From Variovorax sp. S12S4 (GTDB taxonomy: Bacteria > Pseudomonadota > Gammaproteobacteria > Burkholderiales > Burkholderiaceae_C): DNA of 64,000 nt. The notes under the pieces are model-generated. The model ran no database searches and had not been told where the DNA came from. It saw only the letters and a program-made list of their open reading frames with translations. The position numbers were made by a program, and so were the translations under genes. The stretch spans positions 3,077,001-3,141,000 of the forward strand of contig NZ_JALPKR020000002.1 in NCBI RefSeq assembly GCF_023195515.1, read 5' to 3'. Positions 35,931 through 44,739 of the stretch are shown in pieces. Each line of letters starts with the position of its first letter. Position 1 is the first letter of the stretch.

Positions 35931-36291
35931 ACGATCGGCCAATACGCATCAATTGTCGCTTGAATGCCACAATTGATGCCGTCAATGGGTTAATTGATAG
36001 TTCACATTTGCAAACCGCGCGCAGCGGCTTTGCATGTCCCACGAAGGTCTTCATTCCCCAATGAAACACGGCCCTTCGGCATTGCGGTCGAACATTCCCC
36101 TGCGCAGCCTCGGGATATTCCACAGATAGACACAGTTTTTTCGTCTATTCAACGGAAAACAGGGGATGCGCGGGCAGCGACAATTCGGCCGGCGCGCCTG
36201 ACGACAACGCGAAGGCTCGCTTTCACGAACCGTGACAAAAAGGTCGAGGCCAAATGCGGATTGGGCTCGGGCCTTGCATATGAATCACGGA
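35931..36291. promoter_or_regulatory. Intergenic region ahead of the exopolysaccharide cluster, with an 11-bp inverted repeat
   Basis: No gene is visible in these 361 bases. GCATCAATTGT (35946-35956) and ACAATTGATGC (35969-35979) form a perfect 11-bp inverted repeat with a 12-base spacer, and TTAATTGAT follows at 35990-35998. ATAGAC (36126-36131) and GTCTAT (36143-36148) flank a T-rich loop. The region is AT-richer than the genes around it. It is the likely control region of the export operon. The first inverted repeat could be an operator or the terminator of the PAP2 gene, though it lacks a T-tract. Confidence 0.5.
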
Positions 36292-37479
36292 ATGTCGAAA
36301 AAACCAATTTGTGCAATGGGGATCAATTTGACACGCTACGTGCACCCGTCAGGGTGGGGTTTAGCCCTAGTCGGCGCGTTATTGCTGCAGGGTTGCGCAC
36401 CGGGCTTCAGTTCTGTGTCCGCCTACGAGGCCGACCAGAGCCTGCCCCCGGAATTCCAGTACCTGCCGGCCGACGGCGCACCGGATGGGGTCATCACCTC
36501 GATTTCACCCGCGCTCATCCGCGCGATGGCCGAGGCGCAGCCTACGGCCGTACCGTCCGAGGTGAAGGCGCTTTTCGGCGAGGCGCCGGTCTACACCATC
36601 GGGCCCGGCGACGTCGTGGGCGTGATCGTGTACGACCATCCGGAACTGCTGCCCAACGCGGGCGCGGTCATCACGCAGCAGGCCGACCCCACGGGCATCA
36701 GCGTGGCGCCCGGCTTCATCGTCGGCGCGGACGGGCAGATCACCTTTCCCTACATCGGGCGCGTCAAGCTCCAGGGGCTGACCGAAATCGAGGCTTCCGA
36801 TCTCATTGCCAAGCGCATTGCGGCCTACATCCGCGATCCGCAGGTGACGGTGCGCATCCAGTCCTTCAGAAGCCGCCGCGCCTTCGTCGAAGGCGAGGTG
36901 CGGAACCCGGGGCTGCAGATCTTCACCGACGTGCCGATGACGCTGGCCGAGGCCATCAGCCGTGCCGGCGGCATCACCGCGAACGGCGACCGTTCACTCG
37001 TTACGCTGCAGCGCGGCGGCAAGTCCACGCTCATCAACCTCACGAACCTCCAGGACCTGGGCGCCGACGCAAGCCAGATTCCGCTGCGCAACGGCGACGT
37101 GATCCAGGTGCGGCACCGCGACGAGAGCAAGGTGTTCGTGATGGGCGAAATCTCGCGTCCCTCGGCCCTGCTCATGCACAACGGGCGGCTCAGCTTGAAC
37201 GAAGCGCTGGGCGAGGCCGGCGGCCCCAACCTGGCTTCCGCCAACACCGGGCAGGTCTACGTCATTCGCAACAACGCCAGGGGCTTGCCGGCCATCTTCC
37301 ACCTGAATGCGAAGAACCCGGCTGCGCTGGCACTGGCCGAGCGCTTCCCGCTGCAGCCGCGCGACGTGGTCTACATCGATTCCGTGCCGCTCGTGACCTG
37401 GAACCGCCTGGCCAGCCTGATCCTGCCCGCGGCGCAAGTCATCAACGCCGGCGACGAGGTCTGGAGCCGCCACAGATGA
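36292..37479 (+). CDS. Polysaccharide export lipoprotein, Wza/OPX family
   Basis: OPX proteins form the outer-membrane or periplasmic conduit for exopolysaccharide. From the ATG at 36292 the protein has 395 residues, a lipobox LLLQGC (Cys35), the polysaccharide export domain (PVYTIGPGDVVGVIVYDHPEL...GADGQITFPYIGRVKLQG, about 95-190) and two SLBB-like ligand-binding repeats (RRAFVEGEVRNPG and KVFVMGEISRPS). Starts at 36232 (GTG), 36280 and 36316 are also possible; none has a strong ribosome-binding site. It overlaps the phosphatase gene (AGATGA). Confidence 0.93.
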   Translation: MSKKPICAMGINLTRYVHPSGWGLALVGALLLQGCAPGFSSVSAYEADQSLPPEFQYLPADGAPDGVITSISPALIRAMAEAQPTAVPSEVKALFGEAPVYTIGPGDVVGVIVYDHPELLPNAGAVITQQADPTGISVAPGFIVGADGQITFPYIGRVKLQGLTEIEASDLIAKRIAAYIRDPQVTVRIQSFRSRRAFVEGEVRNPGLQIFTDVPMTLAEAISRAGGITANGDRSLVTLQRGGKSTLINLTNLQDLGADASQIPLRNGDVIQVRHRDESKVFVMGEISRPSALLMHNGRLSLNEALGEAGGPNLASANTGQVYVIRNNARGLPAIFHLNAKNPAALALAERFPLQPRDVVYIDSVPLVTWNRLASLILPAAQVINAGDEVWSRHR

Positions 37480-37931
37480 AATCCATCCTGACCGTCTGCA
37501 TCGGCAACATCTGCCGAAGCCCCATGGCGGAAGGCCTCCTGGCCGCCGGGCTGCCGCACCTCCGGGTGGTGTCGGCCGGTACGGGCGCGCTGGTCGGCAA
37601 GCCGGCCGATGCCATGGCGCAAAGGCTCATGCAGGCGCGCGGCATCGACATCTCGGCTCACGTCGCGCAGCAGGTGAGCCAGTTGCTGTGCCGCCAGGCC
37701 GACCTGATCCTGGTGATGGACATGGAGCAGCGCCGCTACCTCGAAGCGACCTACCCGTTCGTGCGCGGCAAGGTCTTTCGCATTGCAGAGGCCGCCAAGC
37801 AGGACGTGCCCGACCCCTACCGGAAAGACGAGGCGGCCTTCGAGCATGCCCTGGCCCTCATCGACGTGGGCGCCAGGACCTGGATCGATCGCATTCTGAA
37901 AATTACAAAACCCGAGCAGCAACCGACATGA
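37476..37931 (+). CDS. Low-molecular-weight protein tyrosine phosphatase (Wzb type)
   Basis: The 151-residue protein has the P-loop CIGNICRS with nucleophile Cys8 and Arg14, and the general acid Asp113 in DVPDPYR. Between a Wza-like and a Wzc-like gene it should dephosphorylate the Wzc tyrosine tail, the cycle needed for polymer export. It overlaps both neighbours by four bases. Confidence 0.95.
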   Translation: MKSILTVCIGNICRSPMAEGLLAAGLPHLRVVSAGTGALVGKPADAMAQRLMQARGIDISAHVAQQVSQLLCRQADLILVMDMEQRRYLEATYPFVRGKVFRIAEAAKQDVPDPYRKDEAAFEHALALIDVGARTWIDRILKITKPEQQPT

Positions 37932-40180
37932 ACGCACCCCAGCAAGCCGCCCTGCCGATGCCAGCGCTGGAAGAAGAGGGCGAAGGAATCAACCTCGTCG
38001 AGTACCTCGACATCCTCGTGGACAACCGCTGGCTCATCGCCATCGTGACCGCGGCGGCCTTGTTCCTCGGCGTTGCCTATGCCTTCTTCGGCAAGCCCAT
38101 GTACGAAGCCAATGTGGCGGTGCAGGTGGAAGACTCCGGCAACTCGGCGGGCAGCTTCCTGGGCGACGCAGCGTCTTCGTTGCTGAGCGTGAAGACCCCC
38201 GCCGCGGGCGAAATCGAGATCATCAAGTCGCGCGCCATCCTGGCGCAGGCGGTGGAAAACACCAAGCTCTACATCAGCGCGCAGCCCCGCTATGCGCCCG
38301 TGGTGGGCAGCTGGCTTTCGCGGCGCGCCACCGATCTTTCGAACCCCGGCTTCATGGGCCTGTCGGGTTACGTGACCGGCACCGAGAAGATCGTCGTTCC
38401 CCAGTTCGACGTGCCGGCCGATCTCGAAGAGCAACAGTTCTCTCTGACTGTACAAGCCGACAACCGCTACGAGCTGGCCCACCCCGGCATCGAGACCCCG
38501 CTCCAGGGCGCCATCGGAACCCCGCTGGTTGCGAATCTTCCGGGCGGCAGCTTGCGGCTCCTGGTCAGCTCCGTCAGCGCCAAGCCCGGGGCCCAGTTCC
38601 GGCTGGTCCGGTTCTCGAAGCAGCTGACGCTGCTGTCGCTGCAGGACGGCCTCAAGGTCGTTGAAAAGGGCAAGCAGTCGGGCGTGATCGACGTCAGCTG
38701 GAAGCACCCGAGCCCTGAAAAGCTGACGCAGCTGCTCAACGAGATCGGCCGCCTTTATGTGCGCCAGAACATCGAGCGCAAGGCTGCCGAAGCCGAAAAG
38801 ACATTGGGCTTTCTCGATACCGCGCTGCCCCAGTTCAAGAAGCAGCTCGAGCAATCCGAAGACCTCTACAACCGCTACAGGAACGAGAACGGCACCGTCA
38901 GCCTGGACGACGAGGCAAAGAATGCCCTGACGCAGACGGTCGATCTGCAATCCAGGTTGCTCGAAGCGCAGCAGAAGCGGCGCGAGCTCTCCGCGCGCTT
39001 CACGGACAAGCATCCGAGCATCCAGACACTGGACACGCAAATCTCGGCGTGGAAGGGCGAAATCGCCTCGGTCGATTCGCGCATCCGCAAGATGCCGCTG
39101 CTGCAGCAGAACACCGTGCAGATGCAGCGCGACATCAAGGTCAACACCGACCTCTATGTGTCGCTGCTCAACAGTTCGCTGCAGATGCGGCTGGCCAAGG
39201 AAGGCAAGGTCGGCAACGTGCGCCTGCTGGACGACGCCATCATTCCGGAAGAGCCCGTCTGGCCCAAGAGGCCGTTGATCCTCGCCCTGGCATTGCTCTT
39301 GGGGCTGATGGCCGGCGTGGCGGCCGCCATTGCAAGGAACTCGTTCTTCGGCGGCATCCGCAATCCGAGCGAGATCGAAATGCACACCGGGCTCAGCGTC
39401 TACAGCAGCATTCCCCTGAGCGGCGCCCAGCGGATGATCGACCGAAGCATCGAGAACAAGGCGCCCGGCTTGCACATCCTGGCGCTGCAGCATTCGGAAG
39501 ACCCCGCGGTGGAGAGCCTGCGCAGCCTGCGAACCGCCCTGCAGTTCGCCATGCTGGAGGCGCCCAACAACCGCCTGCTCATCTCGGGTGCGACGCCCGG
39601 GGTCGGGAAGACTTTTGTTTCCGTCAATTTCGCGGCAATTACCGCCGCGTCGGGCAAAAAGGTTCTCCTGGTCGATGCCGATTTGCGCAAGGGCCGGGTT
39701 AATCAATTCTTCTCAATGTCTCGATCTTCCGGTTTATCCGAATTGATCGCGGGCACATTGAGCCTCGAAAAAGCGGTTCGTCCGTCGGTTCTGCCGAATC
39801 TGGACGTGATAACGACCGGGGTGCTTCCGCCCAACCCCGCCGAATTGCTCCTGAGCGACTCTTTTTCGCAACTTTTGGAAAAACTGTCGCCAAGCTATGA
39901 CCTGGTGATCATCGATACGGCGCCGGTGTTGGTGGCTGCCGACACGGCTTCGGTGGCACCGCTCGCAGGCTCGCTGCTGCTGGTGGCCCGCGCCGAGAAA
40001 ACCCAGCTGGGCGAATTGAACGAGAGTGTCCGGAGATTGGCGCACGCGGGCTGTTCAGCCAATGGCGTTATTTTGAATGCTATGGACTTATCGCGGCGCC
40101 ACGCCGGTAGCAGCAGCTACAAATATGGCGGTTACCGTTACATACACTATAAATATAAAAACAACAGGGATACCACCTAG
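37928..40180 (+). CDS. Polysaccharide copolymerase/tyrosine autokinase, Wzc type
   Basis: The 750-residue protein joins a Wzz-like chain-length domain (first helix about 37-55, periplasmic coiled coil about 270-430, second helix about 455-475) to a cytoplasmic BY-kinase. Kinase motifs are Walker A SGATPGVGKTFV (about 553-564), Walker A' VLLVDADLRKG and Walker B DLVIIDTAP. The C-terminus carries six tyrosines in YKYGGYRYIHYKY, the cluster that is autophosphorylated. It overlaps the phosphatase gene and precedes a 343-base gap. Confidence 0.95.
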   Translation: MNAPQQAALPMPALEEEGEGINLVEYLDILVDNRWLIAIVTAAALFLGVAYAFFGKPMYEANVAVQVEDSGNSAGSFLGDAASSLLSVKTPAAGEIEIIKSRAILAQAVENTKLYISAQPRYAPVVGSWLSRRATDLSNPGFMGLSGYVTGTEKIVVPQFDVPADLEEQQFSLTVQADNRYELAHPGIETPLQGAIGTPLVANLPGGSLRLLVSSVSAKPGAQFRLVRFSKQLTLLSLQDGLKVVEKGKQSGVIDVSWKHPSPEKLTQLLNEIGRLYVRQNIERKAAEAEKTLGFLDTALPQFKKQLEQSEDLYNRYRNENGTVSLDDEAKNALTQTVDLQSRLLEAQQKRRELSARFTDKHPSIQTLDTQISAWKGEIASVDSRIRKMPLLQQNTVQMQRDIKVNTDLYVSLLNSSLQMRLAKEGKVGNVRLLDDAIIPEEPVWPKRPLILALALLLGLMAGVAAAIARNSFFGGIRNPSEIEMHTGLSVYSSIPLSGAQRMIDRSIENKAPGLHILALQHSEDPAVESLRSLRTALQFAMLEAPNNRLLISGATPGVGKTFVSVNFAAITAASGKKVLLVDADLRKGRVNQFFSMSRSSGLSELIAGTLSLEKAVRPSVLPNLDVITTGVLPPNPAELLLSDSFSQLLEKLSPSYDLVIIDTAPVLVAADTASVAPLAGSLLLVARAEKTQLGELNESVRRLAHAGCSANGVILNAMDLSRRHAGSSSYKYGGYRYIHYKYKNNRDTT

Positions 40181-40523
40181 TTGGCCACGCTATATCTGTG
40201 AAAATTAGGCCAGAGTGTGGAATTTATCACTCGAAGCACTAGATTGGTGCCTTTGCCCAAAACCTAATAACAAAGGCCTAGGGCTAAGTACTTCGTTCTT
40301 TTGTATTACGTGGTTGAGTCGCTTGGATTGCGCAATGGTATTTGTTGCGCAGCGTCCTTCAAGGCTCCCGGGCCGGACCGTATCGGGTCTGAAGCCCGAG
40401 CCGCAACTTATCACCGACCCGCTAGGGGCAAGCATTTGCTTGTAAGACGAAAGGTGCTCCAGAAATGAGAGTTCTTAAGCTAAAAACTTGCCTCCGCTGC
40501 AAATGTGAGAACGGGGCATTCCT
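40181..40523. other. Intergenic region between the kinase and the sugar transferase, no gene seen
   Basis: These 343 bases contain no convincing coding frame and are less GC-rich than the flanks. GCGCAA (40330-40335) and TTGCGC (40345-40350) form a small hairpin, and CGGG/CCCG arms occur near 40386-40400. A second promoter of the cluster may lie here, but no clear -35/-10 pair stands out. Confidence 0.5.
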
Positions 40524-41233
40524 ATGACCAATTTCCGTTCGGAGGAATTGACCGCGCCCAGCAGCGAAGAAATGCATTCCGAATTCTCGGACACGGCGTG
40601 GGAAAGGGTCAATCACCCGGCCATGCTGCGCATTGCCAAAAGAGCGGTGGATATTGCCGCATCTCTTTTCTTTTTACCGCTTTCGGCTGGCTTTACGTCT
40701 TGCTTGCCATTGGCGTTTTTCTGAGTTCCGGAGCTCCCGTTCTTTATTCGCAGCCGCGTTATGGACGGGGAGGGCGCGTGTTCAAGTTCTACAAGTTCCG
40801 CTCCATGCTGCCCAACTCCGCCCAGATCCTCGAGGAGCACCTCAAGAACGATCCCGTGGCGCGCCAGCAATGGGACGACTATCAAAAGCTCGAGAACGAT
40901 CCCCGCATTACCCGCTTCGGCAAGTTCATCCGCAAGACTAGCCTGGACGAATTGCCGCAGTTCTGGAATGTGCTGGTTGGAGACATGAGCCTGGTCGGCC
41001 CCCGGCCCTGCATGCTCGATCAGAAGGGCCTCTATGGCGCCGACTGGTCGTTCTATTGCGCCGTGCGGCCCGGAATCACGGGCCTGTGGCAAGTGAGCGG
41101 CCGCAATCAGCTGAGCTACAAAAAACGCGTGGCGCTGGACGTCACCTATGTCGAGACGCTCTCCGTGGGAAGGGATATCGGCATTTTCATCAGGACCATC
41201 TGGGTGGTGGCTGTAGGCCACGGTTCTCGGTGA
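40524..41233 (+). pseudogene. Undecaprenyl-phosphate sugar transferase (priming), frameshifted
   Basis: Priming transferases load the first sugar phosphate on undecaprenyl phosphate. The first frame (ATG 40524) reads to RIAKRAVDIAASLFFLPL and stops at 40724. The second frame continues the family at GWLYVLLAIGVFLSSGAPVLYSQPRYG, then [33 protein letters not shown] and RPGITGLWQVSGRN, ending at 41233. Adding one T to the run TTTTT at 40671-40675 would join the two into a normal protein of about 236 residues with only the C-terminal catalytic part of the WbaP family. Either the gene is inactivated or the run is misread. No recoding heptamer of the X-XXY-YYZ type is present. Confidence 0.85.
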
Positions 41234-41246
41234 CGCTCATTCAAAG

Positions 41247-42395
41247 ATGAAAAAGATCCTGATTTGTGCGGTGCCGTTCAGCGACAACCTGGGAGACGGG
41301 GTGATCGCGGCATCGTTGGCCCACATCGCGGGAATGAAGTACCCGCGGGCGAGCGTCGAGTTTCTGGACATTGCCGGCCGGGTGGGCTTCGAGGAAGAAA
41401 ACCTGCGAGGTGGGGGCGCTTTCCGGCTTTTCGCAAAGCTGCCTTCCCTGCTTCGGTCGCTGATCGTTTTTCTTTACTGCCTCAAGGGCTACTTTCTGGT
41501 CTGGCGAAAGAACTGGAAAGCCGCCATCAGCGATGCGGACCTGATCGTCATTGGAGGCGGTCAGCTGTTTTGCGACGTGGCGCTCAATTTTCCGGCGAAG
41601 CTTTTTCTCCTGAGCCGGCTTCTGCGCGGAAAACGGGTGGTGGTGGTGTCGGTCGGGGTCACGGCCCGGTGGTCGTTTCTGGGCCGCTTCCTCGTCAAGC
41701 GCTTCATCAGCAATGCGAGACCGGTTTTCTACGCTACGCGCGACAAGGAATCGGCAAACAACCTGCATACCCATTTCGGAATTCCGAGGGGAAGCATCAG
41801 GGTGGTTCCCGATCCCGCGCTGGTTTGTGCCGATGCGTTCTCCGAAGAACTTTCGCCGGAGAAGAACTGGGACATCGGCATTTGCGTGAGCAGCCTCGAC
41901 GCGCTGGTCATGAACTCCGAATACGCGAACGCCAACTCGACGGAGTCGGCCAGGTTCTTTTCAACGCTCGCCGAATCGCTGCGGGCGGAGGGAAAGCGGG
42001 TGCTGTATTTCACCAATGGCGCGTCTGAAGACAACAAGATCCTGAACGAGATTTCTGCGGAATCGAACGCGCCGAAATCCAGCTTCCTGGTTCCGCGGCA
42101 TCCAGATGAACTCGTTTCATTGATCAGCGCTTGCTCGTGCATCGTGGCGCACCGGCTGCACGCAAACATCGTGGCCTACAGCCTGAACATTCCGTCGATT
42201 GGAATGAATTGGGACAAGAAGGTCGAATCCTTCTTCGAGTTGACGAAGCGAAAACGCTATCTCTTCGACCTGTCGCCTCGCGTGGAAAAACTCGAAGCCT
42301 CGGTGTTGGGCGTTCTGAACGAAAAGACTCCGGACCGGCAAACACTCGATCTGCTCAGGGGCGAGGTGGTGGCCGGAATTCATGCCTTGATCTGA
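41247..42395 (+). CDS. Polysaccharide pyruvyl transferase family protein
   Basis: The 382-residue protein begins KKILICAVPFSDNLGDGVI and has the family features: a GGGQLF loop (IVIGGGQLF), DPALVCAD, and late VAHRLHANIVAYSLNIPSIGMNWD followed by KV. Members transfer pyruvate ketals from phosphoenolpyruvate to sugars, adding negative charge to the polymer. It starts 13 bases after the sugar transferase. Confidence 0.88.
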   Translation: MKKILICAVPFSDNLGDGVIAASLAHIAGMKYPRASVEFLDIAGRVGFEEENLRGGGAFRLFAKLPSLLRSLIVFLYCLKGYFLVWRKNWKAAISDADLIVIGGGQLFCDVALNFPAKLFLLSRLLRGKRVVVVSVGVTARWSFLGRFLVKRFISNARPVFYATRDKESANNLHTHFGIPRGSIRVVPDPALVCADAFSEELSPEKNWDIGICVSSLDALVMNSEYANANSTESARFFSTLAESLRAEGKRVLYFTNGASEDNKILNEISAESNAPKSSFLVPRHPDELVSLISACSCIVAHRLHANIVAYSLNIPSIGMNWDKKVESFFELTKRKRYLFDLSPRVEKLEASVLGVLNEKTPDRQTLDLLRGEVVAGIHALI

Positions 42396-42406
42396 CTGCG
42401 CAGGCC

Positions 42407-43477
42407 ATGAAAATATTGCACATTGCCGAAACCCTCAAGGGCGGGCTGGAAACCTATCTGCGGATGGTTTCCGGCTTTCAGCAGAACTCCCCCGTGATCA
42501 CCCAGGCGAAGTTCGTCTTGCCCGGACCGGTGGAGTGGCTCAGTTCACAAGACACCCACGTGGTGCCCACGGCGCGCAGCCCCTTGGCGCTTGCGAGCTA
42601 CGCCGCGGAAGTCAGGAAGATCATCCGGACCGAGCGGCCCTCGGTTCTTCATCTCCACAGTTCGATTGCCGGCGGGGTGGTGCGCGCCATGGCGCTGCTC
42701 GGCCAGGTGCCGCAAGAGACAAAGATCGTCTATTGCTCGCACGGTTGGGCATTCGACCAGATCGGCCCTTCGTACAAGAAGTCGATCTATCGCTGGGCCG
42801 AATGGCTGCTTTCGTATTGGACCGACGCGATCATCTGCATCAGCGACCATGAGCTGCGCATCGCCGAAAAATTCGGCATCAAGCGATGCAGGTGCATTCC
42901 GAACGGAATCACACCCGCGGCGCTGGGTCATGAACAGGTTGCTGCCCCGGAAGAAGTTTCGCCGCGGCAAAGACAAATCTTGTTCGTGGGTCGGCTCGAC
43001 CGGCAGAAGGGCATTGACCTGCTGCTCGATTCCTATGCCCGCGTGCGGCCAAGATTCAAGCTGGCCATCGTCGGCGGCGCTGTTCGAAACGATCTTTCCC
43101 TGGCCCATTCCGATGAGATCGAGTTCAAGGGTTGGCTCGAAAAGGACGAACTCGACGCCGCATACCGGTCTTGCGACGCGGTCATCGTGCCCTCGAGATG
43201 GGAAGGCTTCGGCTTTGTCGCTGTGGAGGCAATGGCACGAGGCAAGCCGGTTTTTGCCTCCGCCGTCGGCGGGCTGGTCGACATTGTCGAAGACACGAAA
43301 AACGGACGGCTGTTTCCGCTCGATCGCCTGGACGAAATGCTGCGCGAAATCGATCAGATCCCGAATGAAGACCTGGTGCGAATGGGGCAGAACGGGCGAA
43401 AGATCTTCGAAGAAAAATACACCGCCGACCGAATGAACTCGGCCATCGTCGATCTCTACAAGGAGTCGGTACTTTGA
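42407..43477 (+). CDS. Glycosyltransferase family 4
   Basis: The 356-residue GT-B protein starts MKILHIAETLKGGLETYL (N-domain glycine-rich loop), has the domain junction ILFVGRLDRQKGIDLLLDSY and the donor-site EGFGFVAVEAMARGKPV with the EX7E glutamates. It probably adds a sugar to the lipid-linked repeat unit. The stop overlaps the next start by one base (TGATG). Confidence 0.92.
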   Translation: MKILHIAETLKGGLETYLRMVSGFQQNSPVITQAKFVLPGPVEWLSSQDTHVVPTARSPLALASYAAEVRKIIRTERPSVLHLHSSIAGGVVRAMALLGQVPQETKIVYCSHGWAFDQIGPSYKKSIYRWAEWLLSYWTDAIICISDHELRIAEKFGIKRCRCIPNGITPAALGHEQVAAPEEVSPRQRQILFVGRLDRQKGIDLLLDSYARVRPRFKLAIVGGAVRNDLSLAHSDEIEFKGWLEKDELDAAYRSCDAVIVPSRWEGFGFVAVEAMARGKPVFASAVGGLVDIVEDTKNGRLFPLDRLDEMLREIDQIPNEDLVRMGQNGRKIFEEKYTADRMNSAIVDLYKESVL

Positions 43478-44736
43478 TGAGATCTTCATCCATGGTTGGA
43501 ATCGTCAGGCTCTTCTGTGCGGTGATGATGCTTGCCGCAATCTCGCTCCCGGCACAGGCGCGGGGCGTCAGCGAGCTGAGCACCGAATATCCGACCGCGC
43601 TGAGCGTGCAGATCGATCCGGGCGACATATCGGACGAAGACCTGAACGAAATCAGGGCGGCGGGATTCGAGTTCGTCCGGTTCGGCGTGCGGCCGCCGCT
43701 GAAAAGCGTCAACCCCGCAATGATCGATTACTCGAAGCTGATCCGGCGCGTACGCAATGCCAGGCTCGAAGCCATCGTGACGCTGTTCGGCGGCAGGGAG
43801 ATCTGGGGGCACGATTCGTCGGACCAGCAGGCCGGTGGGCAGAAGGAAAAGCTGTTCGCGAACTTTGCGGCCGAATTCATGAACGCACACGCCGCCGACG
43901 TGGCGGTGTGGGAGCTGTGGAACGAGCCCGACCACAAGACCTTTCTGAACCCGGCGCTTTTCTCGAACTTTGAAACTGCCACGGCCGAGTTTTGCCGCAG
44001 CATCGCGCAGTTGAAGAACCCGCCGAAGATCGTCATGGGCTTCGGTTTTGCGAAGCTTCCCTTCAACCAGGGGCAGGTTCCGCCTCAACTCGAAAACGCT
44101 TTCGTCTCGGGAGCCAAGGCCAACTGCCTGACGGACGTATCGATCCATCCATACCGCTCGGTGCCTGAAACGGCGGTTGCCGACTACGGAAAGCTGCGCA
44201 CAAAGCTCGACCAGATGCAACTCGGCAAGGTCGGCATTGTTGCTTCGGAGTGGGGTTATGCGTCCTACCTGCCGGTGCGTGACCGCAATGCACAGGCCTC
44301 GCTGATCTTGCGCGAGTACCTGACCAATGTGGCCGCCGGCATCAAGCTCTTGAATCTCTATGCATGGAAGGACCGCGGAACCTCCGTGGTTTCGAGAGAA
44401 GACAACTTCGGGCTCAAGTCCAAAGGGGGCGAGAAGAAGGAAGCCTTCTCCAGTCTTTCTGAATTCCTCAAGATCGCCAGAAACTCCAGAAAGGTTTCTT
44501 ACGACAACGCCTCCGGCCTGAACAAGCTGGTGCTGAGTCGCGGAAATTCATTGCTGCATGTGGTGTGGACGCAAAGCTCGGAGCAGAACGTTCTGATGGC
44601 GGCCGACAAGGGAAAGAAGTGCACGCGCGTCGACTTCTTTCCGCAGGTGCGCCACGGGAGCTGCGGCAGTCCGGTCGAAGGGGGCTTTGCCGTGAAGGCA
44701 ACCACTTATCCGGTTCTGTTCTCGCTGTCGGACTAG
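43477..44736 (+). CDS. Secreted glycoside hydrolase-like protein (clan-A TIM barrel)
   Basis: The 419-residue protein has a signal peptide ending near PAQARG and a TIM-barrel domain. ELWNEPDHKTF supplies the acid/base glutamate (NEP) and VASEWGYASY a plausible nucleophile glutamate on a later strand, the pattern of GH5/GH39-type clan-A enzymes. It may trim or depolymerise the polysaccharide made by this cluster. AAGGAG lies upstream; the ATG at 43477 overlaps the glycosyltransferase stop, and an in-frame TTG precedes it. Confidence 0.83.
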   Translation: MRSSSMVGIVRLFCAVMMLAAISLPAQARGVSELSTEYPTALSVQIDPGDISDEDLNEIRAAGFEFVRFGVRPPLKSVNPAMIDYSKLIRRVRNARLEAIVTLFGGREIWGHDSSDQQAGGQKEKLFANFAAEFMNAHAADVAVWELWNEPDHKTFLNPALFSNFETATAEFCRSIAQLKNPPKIVMGFGFAKLPFNQGQVPPQLENAFVSGAKANCLTDVSIHPYRSVPETAVADYGKLRTKLDQMQLGKVGIVASEWGYASYLPVRDRNAQASLILREYLTNVAAGIKLLNLYAWKDRGTSVVSREDNFGLKSKGGEKKEAFSSLSEFLKIARNSRKVSYDNASGLNKLVLSRGNSLLHVVWTQSSEQNVLMAADKGKKCTRVDFFPQVRHGSCGSPVEGGFAVKATTYPVLFSLSD

Positions 44737-44739
44737 TGA

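Noticed and set aside
40215..40445. Small open frame in the gap before the sugar transferase
   Set aside because: It has atypical composition, no ribosome-binding site and no recognisable features.
40671..40680. Programmed -1 frameshift at the sugar transferase
   Set aside because: The bases CTTTTTA do not fit the X-XXY-YYZ rule because the P-site codon would mispair, and no stimulatory structure is obvious. A missing T is simpler.
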